Positions 44,932 to 53,378 of a stretch of 64,000 nt of DNA are shown in pieces (positions within the stretch are counted from its first letter, which is position 1; each line of letters starts with the position of its first letter). A program made the position numbers and the translations under genes. Origin of the DNA: Kineococcus aurantiacus (lineage in GTDB: Bacteria > Actinomycetota > Actinomycetes > Actinomycetales > Kineococcaceae); assembly GCF_013409345.1 (NCBI RefSeq), contig NZ_JACCBB010000001.1:372001-436000 (forward strand), written 5' to 3'. Below the pieces are notes generated by a model that was not told the DNA's origin, did not search any database, and worked only from the letters and a program-made list of their open reading frames with translations.

Positions 44932-45477
44932 CTACGGCCCCTCCTCGGGGCGCGGGTCGTCGAGGAAGTCCGCGGTTTCCGGCACCCGGGCCCGCCCGGC
45001 CAGCCGCGCCCAGCGCACGATCCGCTTGCCCCGCAACCGGCGCGTCTGCACGACGGCGTCGTTGTGGAACCGCCGCGCCAGCTGCGCGCGGCGGGCCGCG
45101 TCGGCCACCCGCGCCAGCCCCTCGCCGTCGGACTCGGGCAGCGCGGCCGCCAGCGCGCGCGTCAGGTCGCTCTCCACGCGCCAGCGGTGCGCGTCGTCGG
45201 CGTCGCTGGCGTCGCGCAGGGCCGCGGGGGTGCGGGGGGCGTCGAGGCTGGCCGTCGCGGCGTCGGTCAGCAGCAGCGCCGAGGCCGGGTCGAGCCGGCC
45301 GGAGGTGGCGTACTCCAGCGCCGCCGAGGCGCGCCGGGTGAGCTCGGCGTCCAGCGCGGCGCGGCTGGTCTCCACGCGCCGGTGCAGGCGGTCGACGCGC
45401 TGCGCCGTGGCCGACAGGTACCCGGCCAGGGCCGCCAGGACCAGCAGGCCGGCGAGGGTCCAGACGAGGGCCGTCAC
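44932..45477 (-). CDS. LemA-like membrane protein following pimA
   Basis: 181 aa; GTG overlaps the pimA stop (GTGA). One N-terminal membrane helix (ALVWTLAGLLVLAALAGYLSATAQRV) then a charged helical domain. The final part FHNDAVVQTRRLRGKRIVRWARLAGRARVPETADF matches the end of LemA-like regions in the actinobacterial proteins encoded after pimA. In mycobacteria I recall that equivalent (Rv2609c) fused to a Nudix domain; here it is not. Function unknown; probably helical scaffold at the membrane. Confidence 0.75.
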   Translation of the reverse strand: MTALVWTLAGLLVLAALAGYLSATAQRVDRLHRRVETSRAALDAELTRRASAALEYATSGRLDPASALLLTDAATASLDAPRTPAALRDASDADDAHRWRVESDLTRALAAALPESDGEGLARVADAARRAQLARRFHNDAVVQTRRLRGKRIVRWARLAGRARVPETADFLDDPRPEEGP

Positions 45478-46589
45478 GGGGCCAGGACCGTCTCGTAGAC
45501 GGTGAGGACGTCGGCGGCGACGACGGACCAGTCGTAGCGGGCGGCGGCGGCCTGCCCGGCCGCCGCGAGCGCCCGGCGCCGGGTCGGGTCGGCCAGCAGC
45601 GCCAGGACCTCGTCGGCGGCCGCCCGCGCGTCCCCGACGGGGAACAGGGCGCCGTGCGCGCCGTCGCCCAGGACCCGCCGGAACGCGCCGAGGTCGGCGG
45701 CCACGACCGCGGCGCCGGCGGCCATGGCCTCGACCAGGACGATGCCGAAGCTCTCCCCGCCGGTGTGCGGGGCGAGGTAGACGTCGGCGCTGGCCAGCAG
45801 CGACTCCTTGGCGCGGTCGTCGACGGCGCCGAGGAACTCCACCGACCCCTCGTCGGCCAGCAGGGCGCGGGCGGCGTCGACGTCACCGCGGCCGGCGACG
45901 AGGAAGCGGGCGCCGGGTACCGCGGCCCGCACGAGCGGGACGACCTCGCACAGCAGCGGCAGGCCCTTGCGGGGCTCGTCGAGCCGGCCGACGAAGGCGA
46001 TGACGGGGGCGTGCGGGGTGCCGGTCCACTCGGGCCGTCGCGGCGCCTGCGCGAAGGCGCGGGTGAAGACCCCGTTGGGGATGACGACGGCGTCGCCGCC
46101 GACGTGCTCGACGACGGTGCGCCGGGCGTCCTCGCTGACGGCGATGCGCGCGGAGATCTTCTCCAGGCTCGGCCGCAGCAGGGGGAAGGCGGCCTGCATG
46201 GCTCGCGAGCGCAGGTTGGCGGTGTGGAAGGTCGCCACGAGGGGTCCGCACAGCTCGGGCGAGGCGGCCCACAGCGCCAGCAGCGAGGTGCTCGGCGACA
46301 GGGGTTCGTGGACGTGCAGGACGTCGAAGCCGCCCTCGGCCAGCCACCGCCGCACCCTGGCGGCGGTCACGGGGCCGAAGGACAACCGCGCGACCGACCC
46401 GTTGTAGGGGACCGCGACGACGCTGCCGCCGGGGTCGGCGAACGGCGGCAGGGTGGACTCGTCGTCGGCGGGGGCCAGGACGCGGACGTGGTGGCCCAGG
46501 CCGAGCAGGTGCTCGGCGAGGTCGCGGACGTGGAACTGCACCCCTCCGGGCACGTCGAAGGAGTACGGGCAGACGATGCCGATCCGCAC
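45474..46589 (-). CDS. pimA: Phosphatidylinositol alpha-mannosyltransferase PimA
   Basis: 371 aa from GTG 46589. GT4 (GT-B) fold: VRIGIVCPYSFDVPGGVQFHVRDLAEHL (GGVQ acceptor loop), DVLHVHEPLSPSTSLLAL, VATFHTANLRSRAM, IAFVGRLDEPRKGLPLL and the nucleotide-sugar motif HTGGESFGIVLVEAMAAGAAVVA with the paired Glu. It adds the first mannose from GDP-mannose to phosphatidylinositol on the inner leaflet. It sits directly after patA and pgsA, the expected pathway neighbours. Confidence 0.93.
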   Translation of the reverse strand: MRIGIVCPYSFDVPGGVQFHVRDLAEHLLGLGHHVRVLAPADDESTLPPFADPGGSVVAVPYNGSVARLSFGPVTAARVRRWLAEGGFDVLHVHEPLSPSTSLLALWAASPELCGPLVATFHTANLRSRAMQAAFPLLRPSLEKISARIAVSEDARRTVVEHVGGDAVVIPNGVFTRAFAQAPRRPEWTGTPHAPVIAFVGRLDEPRKGLPLLCEVVPLVRAAVPGARFLVAGRGDVDAARALLADEGSVEFLGAVDDRAKESLLASADVYLAPHTGGESFGIVLVEAMAAGAAVVAADLGAFRRVLGDGAHGALFPVGDARAAADEVLALLADPTRRRALAAAGQAAAARYDWSVVAADVLTVYETVLAP

Positions 46590-46591
46590 CC

Positions 46592-47524
46592 CTACCCCCG
46601 CGCTCGCAGGGGCAGGTCGGCGGTGGACAGCGGCTGCAGGACGTGCCACTCCTCGGGGTGGGCGCGCACGGCCGCGGCGAGCCCGTCGGCGCAGGCCTGG
46701 GTGAGCTCCGCGGTGGCGCGCCGCCGGTGCTCGCGGGCGCTCTCGCCCTCCCGGCGCGCCGGGACGGGCACCTGCGGGCGCACGGTCAGGACGAGCACGC
46801 GGGTGCCGTCGCGGACCTCGTGGTGCAGGCCGATGGGGAACAGCGGCGCTCCCGTGGCGATCGCCAGCGCCGCCGGCCCGGCGGCCATCCGGACGCGCTC
46901 GCCGAGGAAGTCCACCTCGACGCCGGTGGCCGACAGGTCCCGGTCGGCCAGCAGCGGCACGAAGGCGCCCCCGCGCAGGCGCCGCAGCAGGGTGGGGAAG
47001 GTGGCGGGGTCCCCCAGCGGCAGGACCTCCATGCCCAGGGAGCGGCGGAAGGCCAGGAACTCCTCGTAGACCGTCTCGGGCCGCAGCCGCTCGGCCACGG
47101 TGACGATGGGCGTCAGCGCCAGCGAGGACCACGCCCCGGCGTGGTCCCAGTTCCCGAGGTGGCCGAGGAAGGCGATGGCGCCGCGGCCGGAGGCCAGGGC
47201 GGCGCGCAGGTCCTCGCCGTCGTCGAGGTGGACGGTGCCCACGAGGCGCGCGCGGGGCCACGACGGCAGCCGGAAGACGTCGAGCCAGTACCGGGCGTAG
47301 CTGCGCAGCCCCGCGCGCACGAGGACCTCGAGCTCGGCCTCGCCGGCTCCGGGCCGGGCCAGGGACAGGTTGCGCCGCAGCTGGTCCACGCGGGGCCCGC
47401 CACGGGCGGCGACGCGGTCGGCGATCCGCTCGGTGGCCGCGACGGCCACCGGTTCGGGCACGGCGCGGGTCAACCGCCAGCCGAGCCGGAAGGCGGCGGT
47501 GACGAGCGCGTCGCGCCGGCTCAC
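46592..47524 (-). CDS. patA: PIM acyltransferase PatA-like (LPLAT family)
   Basis: 310 aa; GTG overlaps the pgsA stop (GTGA). HtrB/MsbB-like acyltransferase: catalytic HxxxxD motif in FLGHLGNWDHAG, then VERLRPETVYEEFLAFRRSLGMEVLPL-like substrate region (VAERLRPETV) and FVPLLADRDLSATGVEVDFLGER. In mycobacteria this enzyme palmitoylates the mannose of PIM. The gene order pgsA-patA-pimA supports the same role. An N-terminal amphipathic helix would place it at the membrane. Confidence 0.9.
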   Translation of the reverse strand: MSRRDALVTAAFRLGWRLTRAVPEPVAVAATERIADRVAARGGPRVDQLRRNLSLARPGAGEAELEVLVRAGLRSYARYWLDVFRLPSWPRARLVGTVHLDDGEDLRAALASGRGAIAFLGHLGNWDHAGAWSSLALTPIVTVAERLRPETVYEEFLAFRRSLGMEVLPLGDPATFPTLLRRLRGGAFVPLLADRDLSATGVEVDFLGERVRMAAGPAALAIATGAPLFPIGLHHEVRDGTRVLVLTVRPQVPVPARREGESAREHRRRATAELTQACADGLAAAVRAHPEEWHVLQPLSTADLPLRARG

Positions 47525-48144
47525 GCGTCGGGCGCGGGCGCCGGCAGCGCCTGGCGGTGGACGGTGCCCATGCGCTGGGCGACGGTGACGAGGCTGGCCA
47601 CGGCGAGCAGGCCGAGGACGACCTGCAGGAAGACCAGGGGCACGCCCAGTCCGACGAACCCGGCCCCGACGAGCACGGCGACGAGGCGCTCACCGCGTTC
47701 GGCGATGCCGACGTTCGCGGTGTAGCCGAGCCCCTCGGCCCGGGCCTTGACGTAGGAGACGGTGCTGCCCAGCGCCAGGCAGGCCAGCGCCAGGCCCGCG
47801 GTGAGGTCCGAGCCGCCGTCGCGGGCGAACCAGACGGCCAGCCCCCCGAACAGGGCCGCGTCGGCGAACCGGTCCAGGCAGGAGTCGAGGTAGGCGCCCC
47901 AGTTGCCCGAACGGCCCCGCAGCCGGGCCATCGTCCCGTCGACGGTGTCCGACAGGACGAAGACCGTGGCCCCGAGCGATCCCCAGAAGAGGTGCCCGGT
48001 GGGGTACAGCACGAGCGCGCAGGCGACGACCCCGACGGTCCCGGCGATCGTGACCATGTCGGGGGTCACGCCCAGCCGCAGCAGGAAGCGCGCGAGGGGG
48101 GTGAAGATCCTCGTGGCGAAGGCGCGTGCGTACTTGTTGAGCAT
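47521..48144 (-). CDS. pgsA: Phosphatidylinositol (phosphate) synthase PgsA, CDP-alcohol transferase
   Basis: 207 aa, ATG. CDP-alcohol phosphotransferase motif Dx2DGx2ARx8Gx3Dx3D is complete in SDTVDGTMARLRGRSGNWGAYLDSCLDR. About six membrane helices. It makes phosphatidylinositol phosphate from CDP-diacylglycerol and inositol phosphate in actinobacteria. It begins 18 bp after the HIT gene; a TACCCT hexamer 8 nt before the ATG could be an internal promoter. Confidence 0.93.
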   Translation of the reverse strand: MLNKYARAFATRIFTPLARFLLRLGVTPDMVTIAGTVGVVACALVLYPTGHLFWGSLGATVFVLSDTVDGTMARLRGRSGNWGAYLDSCLDRFADAALFGGLAVWFARDGGSDLTAGLALACLALGSTVSYVKARAEGLGYTANVGIAERGERLVAVLVGAGFVGLGVPLVFLQVVLGLLAVASLVTVAQRMGTVHRQALPAPAPDA

Positions 48145-48162
48145 CGTGTCGAAGGGTAGGGG

Positions 48163-48726
48163 TCAGGCGATCGGGTCGGTGACCCACGCGGCGGCGAGTC
48201 GCGCCCGGGTGTCCTCGAGCAGTTCGGGCACCGCCTTGGTCCGGCCCACGACCGGCAGGAAGTTCGCGTCGCCCTGCCAGCGGGGCACGACGTGCTGGTG
48301 CAGGTGGGCGGCGATGCCGGCCCCGGCGACGTCGCCCTGGTTGATCCCGAGGTTGAACCCGGCCGGGTTCGAGGCCGCCTTGAGCGTGAGCACGGCCGAG
48401 CGCGTGAACGCCGTGAACTCGGCGAGCTCGGCGGCGTCGAGGTCGACGTAGGCCGAGACGTGCCGGTAGGGGCACACCATGAGGTGCCCGGGGTTGTACG
48501 GGAAGAGGTTGAGGACGGCGTAGACGTGCTCGCCGCGGCGCACGACGAGCCCGTCGGCGTCGGAGCGCTGCGGGGCCCGGCAGAACGGGCAGCTGCCCGG
48601 TTCGGGGTCGGCCGGTTTGTGCTCGCCGGAGATGTAGGCCATCCGGTGCGGCGTCCACAGCCGGCCGAACCCGTCGGGCTCGCCCGCGAAGGCCTCCGCG
48701 GGCTCCACCCCGGGCCCCTCGGTCAT
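48163..48726 (-). CDS. HIT-family protein (Ap4A phosphorylase-like)
   Basis: 187 aa; ATG overlaps the thrS stop (TGATG). Histidine triad AHLHQHVVPRW, preceded by CPFC...AVLNLFPYNPGHLMVCPYRHV and NLGINQGDVAGAGIAAH. Start [32 protein letters not shown] is typical of the mycobacterial Rv2613c type, known as an Ap4A phosphorylase. A CPFC/His set could bind zinc. Conserved between thrS and pgsA. Confidence 0.92.
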   Translation of the reverse strand: MTEGPGVEPAEAFAGEPDGFGRLWTPHRMAYISGEHKPADPEPGSCPFCRAPQRSDADGLVVRRGEHVYAVLNLFPYNPGHLMVCPYRHVSAYVDLDAAELAEFTAFTRSAVLTLKAASNPAGFNLGINQGDVAGAGIAAHLHQHVVPRWQGDANFLPVVGRTKAVPELLEDTRARLAAAWVTDPIA

Positions 48727-50696
48727 CAGACCTGCACCCGGTCGCGCACGGCCGCGGCGATGCGCTCGACGGCGTCGGCGACGGGCACCCCGTTCTCCTG
48801 CGAGCCGTCGCGGAAGCGGAACGACACCGCGCCGTTCTCGACGTCCTCGGCCCCGGCGATGAGCAGGAAGGGGATCTTCTGCTTGGTCCAGGTGCGGATC
48901 TTCTTCGGCATCCGGTCGTCGGTGTCGTCGACCTCGACGCGCACGCCGGCCGCCCGGAGCTTGTCCGCGACCTCCAGCAGGTGCGGCACGTGCGCGTCGG
49001 CGACGGGGATGCCGACGACCTGGACCGGCGCCAGCCACGGGGGGAAGGCCCCGGCGTAGTGCTCGACGAGGACGCCGAAGAACCGCTCGAGGGAACCGAA
49101 CTTGGCCGAGTGGATCATCACCGGCTGCTGCTTGGTGCCGTCGGGCGCGGTGTACTCCAGCTCGAACCGCTTCGGCTGGTTGAAGTCGTACTGGATGGTC
49201 GACATCTGCCAGGTGCGGCCGATGGCGTCCTTGGCCTGCACGGAGATCTTCGGGCCGTAGAACGCGGCCCCGCCGGGGTCGGCGACCAGGTCCAGCCCCG
49301 TCTCGCGGGCGGCGGTCTCCAGGACGGCGGTGGCCTTCTCCCACTCCTCGTCGGAGCCGATGAACTTGTCCGAGTCCCCGCGGGTGGACAGCTCCAGGTA
49401 GTAGTCGTCGAGGCCGAAGTCGCGCAGCAGGCCGAGGACGAAGTCCAGCAGGTGCTTGATCTCGCCGGGCGCCTGCTCGGGGGTCACGTAGCTGTGCGAG
49501 TCGTCCTGGGTGAGCCCGCGCACGCGGGTCAGGCCGTGCACGACGCCGGACTTCTCGTACCGGTACACCGACCCGAACTCGAAGAACCGCAGCGGCAGCT
49601 CGCGGTAGGACCGCCCGCGGGAGCGGAAGATCAGGTTGTGCATCGGGCAGTTCATGGCCTTGAGGTAGTACGTCGAGTTCTCCAGCTCCATGCCGGGGAA
49701 CATCGTGTCCTCGTAGTACGGCAGGTGCCCGGAGGTCTCGAAGAGGCCGCCCTTGGAGATGTGCGGGGTGCCGACGTAGGAGAAGCCCTCCTCGATGTGC
49801 CGGCGGCGGACGTAGTCCTCCATCTCGCGCTTGACCACCCCGCCCTTGGGGTGGAAGACCACGAGGCCGGAGCCGATCTCGTCGGGGAAGGAGAACAGGT
49901 CCAGCTCGGCGCCCAGCTTGCGGTGGTCGCGGCGCTCGGCCTCGGCGACGCGCTCCTGGTAGGCCTTCAGCTCGTCCTTGGAGGGCCAGGCGGTGCCGTA
50001 GATGCGCTGCAGCTGCGGGTTCTTCTCGCTGCCGCGCCAGTAGGCGGCGGCGCTGCGCAGCAGGCTGAAGCCGTTGCCGACCAGGCGGGTGGTGGGGACG
50101 TGGGGCCCGCGGCACAGGTCGCTGAAGGCGACGGTGTCGTCGCGCCGGACGTTGTCGTAGATCGACAGCCCGCCCTCGCCGACCTCGGCGGAGGCGCCCT
50201 CGGCGGCCTCGCCCGCGCTCGACTTCAGCCCGATGAGCTCCAGCTTGTACGGCTCACCGGCCATGGCGGCGCGCGCCTCGTCGTCGGAGACCTCGCGGCG
50301 CACGAAGCGCTGCCCCTCCTTGACGATGCGCTGCATCGTCTTCTCGACGGTCTTGAGGTCCTCGGGGGTGAAGGGGCGTTCGACGTCGAAGTCGAAGTAG
50401 AAGCCGTCGCGGATCGGCGGGCCGATGCCGAGCTTGGCCTCGGGGAAGTGCTGCTGGACGGCCTGGGCCATGACGTGCGCGGTGGAGTGCCGCAGGACCG
50501 CCAGGCCCTCCTCGGAGGAGACCAGGACGCCTTCGACGACGTCCCCGTCGGCCAGGACGTGCGAGAGGTCGCGCAGCTCGCCGCCGACGCGGGCGACGAC
50601 GACGTCGCGGTCGTCGGTGAACAGTTCGCCCGCCGTCGTGCCGGCGGCGACCTGCAGCGGCTCGCCGGAACGGGTGATGGACAGCTGCGCGGGCAC
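48726..50696 (-). CDS. thrS: Threonyl-tRNA synthetase
   Basis: 656 aa, GTG start. N-terminal TGS domain ([22 protein letters not shown]), editing domain ([35 protein letters not shown]), class II core with zinc ligands (KAMNCPMHN, plus two downstream His), motif 2 ([31 protein letters not shown]) and motif 3, then the anticodon domain ([13 protein letters not shown]). First gene of the thrS-HIT-pgsA-patA-pimA-LemA run. The 47-bp upstream gap is too short for a T-box leader. Confidence 0.97.
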   Translation of the reverse strand: MPAQLSITRSGEPLQVAAGTTAGELFTDDRDVVVARVGGELRDLSHVLADGDVVEGVLVSSEEGLAVLRHSTAHVMAQAVQQHFPEAKLGIGPPIRDGFYFDFDVERPFTPEDLKTVEKTMQRIVKEGQRFVRREVSDDEARAAMAGEPYKLELIGLKSSAGEAAEGASAEVGEGGLSIYDNVRRDDTVAFSDLCRGPHVPTTRLVGNGFSLLRSAAAYWRGSEKNPQLQRIYGTAWPSKDELKAYQERVAEAERRDHRKLGAELDLFSFPDEIGSGLVVFHPKGGVVKREMEDYVRRRHIEEGFSYVGTPHISKGGLFETSGHLPYYEDTMFPGMELENSTYYLKAMNCPMHNLIFRSRGRSYRELPLRFFEFGSVYRYEKSGVVHGLTRVRGLTQDDSHSYVTPEQAPGEIKHLLDFVLGLLRDFGLDDYYLELSTRGDSDKFIGSDEEWEKATAVLETAARETGLDLVADPGGAAFYGPKISVQAKDAIGRTWQMSTIQYDFNQPKRFELEYTAPDGTKQQPVMIHSAKFGSLERFFGVLVEHYAGAFPPWLAPVQVVGIPVADAHVPHLLEVADKLRAAGVRVEVDDTDDRMPKKIRTWTKQKIPFLLIAGAEDVENGAVSFRFRDGSQENGVPVADAVERIAAAVRDRVQV

Positions 50697-50743
50697 CGCG
50701 GGCCTCCGGGGGTCGGACTCGGGGGTGGACTGACCCGGCGACT

Positions 50744-51301
50744 CTATCCGTGCGTGCCCGGCACCAGTTCCGCGACGTCCCCGACGTGCACGGTCCCGGG
50801 CGTGCGGACCCGCGCGAAGACCCCCGCGCAGTGCCGGGGCACGCCCACGACCTCCAGCTCGACGGGCCCGACGCGGCAGGTCGCCCCGACCCAGTCCGCG
50901 ACGTCGGGCTCGTCCTGGAGCTCGACGACGAGGTTGGCGCGGGAGGTGTCCCCGGCGCCGGGGGCCAGCCGCTGGCGCAGGGACACGAGGTGGACGGCCT
51001 CGACCTGCCGCGCCCCCCCGGCCACGGGGGCCAGGTGGGCCCCGGGCACCCCCAGGAACCGGTCCAGGGGGACCCCGCCGGGCACCTGCAGCCGCGGGGA
51101 GTGGGCGGGGCCGGTGAGGCGCAGGCCGGACAGGGCCGGGTGGTGCTTGGCCCGCAGGACGGTCCCCGCCGCGTCGACCACGGCGTGGGCGCGGTCACCG
51201 GTGAGCCCGTCGGGGCCGATGGTGGTGGAGGTGGGCGAGAGGCCCCCGGTGGACTTCACGGGGAAGACGCCGATCTCGCGCAGGGTTCCGGTGACGGACA
51301 C
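50744..51301 (-). CDS. MOSC-domain protein
   Basis: 185 aa from GTG 51301, 17 bp after tRNA-Val(CAC) on the same strand; any longer frame would run into the tRNA. Starts with the MOSC N-terminal barrel ([42 protein letters not shown]). A short MOSC-type region follows ([45 protein letters not shown]), with a conserved Cys that in relatives binds sulfur or molybdenum cofactor. Short for the family (often 215-280 aa). Substrate unknown. Confidence 0.85.
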   Translation of the reverse strand: MSVTGTLREIGVFPVKSTGGLSPTSTTIGPDGLTGDRAHAVVDAAGTVLRAKHHPALSGLRLTGPAHSPRLQVPGGVPLDRFLGVPGAHLAPVAGGARQVEAVHLVSLRQRLAPGAGDTSRANLVVELQDEPDVADWVGATCRVGPVELEVVGVPRHCAGVFARVRTPGTVHVGDVAELVPGTHG

Positions 51302-51318
51302 CCCGTGATTGTGCTGGG

Positions 51319-51390
51319 TGGGCGATACTGGGTTCGAACCAGTGACCCCTTCGGTGTGAACGAAGTGCTCTACCACTGAGCTAATCGCCC
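51319..51390 (-). tRNA. tRNA-Val (anticodon CAC)
   Basis: 72 nt cloverleaf: acceptor GGGCGAT/ATCGCCC, anticodon stem CTTCG/CGAAG with loop TTCACAC, T arm ACTGG-TTCGAAC-CCAGT, discriminator A. CCA is not encoded (next bases CCC). It shares the acceptor stem and T arm of tRNA-Val(GAC) 1.7 kb away on the other strand. Confidence 0.96.
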
Positions 51391-51479
51391 GGTCGTCGCG
51401 CTGAACGCGACCGGCCTGAGAACCATACCGGACTCCGGCCCCTGCTCACGACCACCGCCCGGCGCACCCCGGCCAGGCC

Positions 51480-52004
51480 CTACAGGCCCGGCAGCCACTG
51501 CAGCTGCGCCGTGACGACCTGCGGCGTCCACCCCGGCAGCCCCTGCCAGGCCAGGTACCCCCACAGGGCGCCGGTCGCGACGGCGGCCGTCCCGCCCGCC
51601 AGCGCCGCGCGCGTCACGAGCGAGCGCGCGGCCAGCCAGCGCCCCCACCGGTGCACCGCGCGCTCACCCCAGCGCTTGAGCCGCGCGGCCGTGGCGAACT
51701 CGGTGGCCAGCACGGCCAGGCCGCCGAAGACGACCAGCCAGCCGGGCCCGGGCAGCGGCACGAGGGCCAGCCCGAGCACGACGACGAAGGACCCGACGGC
51801 CCCCACGACGGCCCGGTAGACGCGGTTGCGGTGCGGGTCGGCCCGCACGCGCTCCCGCCAGGCGTGCAGCCGGACCCGCAGGCGCCGCACGCGGTGCTGG
51901 TGGGCGCTGGGCGCGGGACCGGCCGCGACCTGCCCCGGCACCGGCCGGGGGGACGGCGGCGGGTCCGGGACCGCAGGGGGGCGCTCGTCGCGGGTGTGCT
52001 GCAC
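51480..52004 (-). CDS. PGPGW-motif membrane protein (TIGR02611-like)
   Basis: 174 aa if GTG 52004 is used; no strong ribosome site supports any one start. After a Pro/Arg-rich N-terminus comes an amphipathic region (RVRLHAWRERVRADPHRNRVYR), then VVGAVGSFVVVLGLALVPLPGPGWLVVFGGLAVLATEF, containing the family motif PLPGPGW between two membrane helices. The end adds another helix (AALAGGTAAVATGALWGYLAW). The family is common next to ssgA-like genes in actinobacteria, as here. Function unknown. Confidence 0.82.
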   Translation of the reverse strand: MQHTRDERPPAVPDPPPSPRPVPGQVAAGPAPSAHQHRVRRLRVRLHAWRERVRADPHRNRVYRAVVGAVGSFVVVLGLALVPLPGPGWLVVFGGLAVLATEFATAARLKRWGERAVHRWGRWLAARSLVTRAALAGGTAAVATGALWGYLAWQGLPGWTPQVVTAQLQWLPGL

Positions 52005-52197
52005 GGGGGGTCCAACGCGCGAGGGCGCCCGGACGCTCCCGGGCGGGTGTGCAGGTCCTGCGACGGTCCTGCGCGACCGTCCGGTACGACGCGCGCGCAG
52101 CTCCGCGCGGGGAGACTCTTGAAGGGGAAGCAGCACGGTCCCGAACAGCAGGGGAACCGGCGGCGACCCCCCGACGTCGCAGTTGCGTCGTTCGGGT

Positions 52198-52223
52198 GTT
52201 TCAGACGGCGCTTTGGTGGGAAA
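52198..52223 (+). promoter_or_regulatory. Candidate SigB/SigF/SigH-type promoter for the ssgA-like gene
   Basis: GTTT (52198-52201), a 16-nt spacer, then GGGAAA (52218-52223). Alternative stress sigma factors of actinobacteria recognise GTTT-N14-17-GGGTAT-like sites. Predicted transcription start is about 50 nt before the GTG. The -10 match is partial (4 of 6). Confidence 0.4.
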
Positions 52224-52278
52224 CTCGTCAGCACGGTCGCTGTAGCCCGTCAGCGGCCACGAGCACACGGAGGTCGAC

Positions 52279-52707
52279 GTGCCTGCACTGCCGCATCGCA
52301 AGACCGAGGTCGACGTCGACGTGTCGTTGCGGCTCCGGACCACCAGCGGTCCGGGACTCCCCGTCCCCGCCAGCCTGCACTACGGGGCTGACGACCCGTA
52401 CGCCATCCACGCGGTCTTCCGCGGTGGCGACGCCGACGTGGAGTGGGTCTTCGCCCGGGACCTGTTGAGGGAGGGGCTGTCCGCACCCGCCGGCACCGGT
52501 GACGTGCAGGTGCGGCCGTGCCCCGACTCCCCCGACGGGCGCCCGCGCGTCCTGCTGCGCCTGTCCTCCCCGGACGGCAACGCGGAGCTGGAGGCCGACG
52601 AGGCCGACGTCCGGCGCTTCCTGCGCCGGGCCGACGCGCTCGTGCCGCCGGGGCGGGAGACCCGCCACCTGGACCTGGACGAGCTCATCGCCCGCCTGGT
52701 GTCCTGA
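52279..52707 (+). CDS. SsgA-family cell-division regulator (SsgB-like)
   Basis: 142 aa, GTG with CGGAGGTCGAC upstream. Whole-length family match: SLRLRTTSGPGLPVPASLHYGADDPYAIHAVFRGGDADVEWVFARDLLREGL, GDVQVRPC, VLLRLSSPDGNAELEADEADVRRFLRRADALVPPGRE. SsgA-like proteins occur only in morphologically complex actinobacteria; SsgB positions FtsZ in Streptomyces. In this organism a role in division of cell clusters is likely. A 16-bp hairpin terminator follows the stop. Confidence 0.93.
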   Translation: MPALPHRKTEVDVDVSLRLRTTSGPGLPVPASLHYGADDPYAIHAVFRGGDADVEWVFARDLLREGLSAPAGTGDVQVRPCPDSPDGRPRVLLRLSSPDGNAELEADEADVRRFLRRADALVPPGRETRHLDLDELIARLVS

Positions 52708-52733
52708 CGCGACGACGAGACGACAGCACCACC

Positions 52734-52769
52734 CGAGCCCGCCCCGGCACCGCTGCCGGGGCGGGCTCG
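52734..52769 (+). terminator. Perfect hairpin terminator after the ssgA-like gene
   Basis: 16-bp perfect stem (52734-52749 with 52754-52769), 4-nt loop, 26 bp past the stop. No U-tract. Confidence 0.75.
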
Positions 52770-52897
52770 GCACGTCCGGGACCGCACGGCTGCGCCGCCG
52801 CCGTGCGCCGGAGGGGATTTGGCCTCACGGCGGACGTCGGCTAGTGTTTTCAACGCCGAGGGGAACCGGCCGGTGACGGCAGGTGAACCGACAGCAC

Positions 52898-52970
52898 GCG
52901 GACGTAGCGCAGTTGGTAGCGCATAACCTTGCCAAGGTTAGGGTCGCCGGTTCGAGTCCGGTCGTCCGCT
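52898..52970 (+). tRNA. tRNA-Gly (anticodon GCC)
   Basis: 73 nt: acceptor GCGGACG/CGTCCGC, D stem GCGC/GCGC, anticodon stem TAACC/GGTTA with loop TTGCCAA, T arm GCCGG-TTCGAGT-CCGGT, discriminator T. CCA is not encoded. First of a Gly-Cys-Val cluster. Confidence 0.97.
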
Positions 52971-53002
52971 CGGGGGTTCGGCTTGCCGGGCACGAGCTTC
53001 AC

Positions 53003-53073
53003 GGTGGAGTGGCCGAGAGGTTAGGCAGCGGCCTGCAAAGCCGTCCACACGGGTTCGAATCCCGTCTCCACCT
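53003..53073 (+). tRNA. tRNA-Cys (anticodon GCA)
   Basis: 71 nt: acceptor GGTGGAG/CTCCACC, anticodon loop CTGCAAA, T arm ACGGG-TTCGAAT-CCCGT, discriminator U73, the known identity base for Cys. An encoded CCA follows at 53074-53076. Confidence 0.97.
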
Positions 53074-53111
53074 CCACTCGCTCCTGGGTCGCTCCCAGGA
53101 CGGGCAGCAGA

Positions 53112-53183
53112 GGGCGATTGGCGCAGCGGTAGCGCGCTTCCCTGACACGGAAGAGGTCACTGGTTCGATCCCAGTATCGCCCA
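53112..53183 (+). tRNA. tRNA-Val (anticodon GAC)
   Basis: 72 nt: acceptor GGGCGAT/ATCGCCC, D stem GCGC/GCGC, anticodon stem CTTCC/GGAAG with loop CTGACAC, T arm ACTGG-TTCGATC-CCAGT, discriminator A. Encoded CCA at 53184-53186. The anticodon reads GUC and GUU. Confidence 0.97.
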
Positions 53184-53193
53184 CCACCGGCGA

Positions 53194-53223
53194 GGGGCCG
53201 GGTCCGGCAACGGACCCGGCCCC
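53194..53223 (+). terminator. Hairpin terminator after the tRNA cluster
   Basis: Perfect 13-bp stem (53194-53206 with 53211-53223), GCAA loop, 8 bp after the CCA of tRNA-Val. The remaining 155 bp to the next gene show only its promoter. Confidence 0.78.
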
Positions 53224-53366
53224 TTCGTCGTCCCCCCACCCGGTCACCGCACCACCCGTCAGCGCGTCGTGACCCAGCGCAACCCCTCTCGTCCGGACGG
53301 TCGGACCTGCTGCGCCGCAAGGGGTCTGGAGCCGCCCGGACACGCTCCGGCGGTCCCCGGCCCGGC

Positions 53367-53372
53367 TACGGT
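53367..53372 (+). promoter_or_regulatory. -10 element for the leaderless GT4 gene
   Basis: TACGGT, then 6 nt, then ATG 53379. No ribosome-binding site precedes the ATG. Confidence 0.55.
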
Positions 53373-53378
53373 CGGCCC

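Noticed and set aside
52279-52707. Evidence that the organism forms spores
   Set aside because: SsgA-like proteins also occur in non-sporulating complex actinobacteria; one gene does not prove sporulation.
52898-53186. tRNA cluster as integration site of a mobile island
   Set aside because: No integrase, no duplicated tRNA 3' end and no change in gene character on either side.
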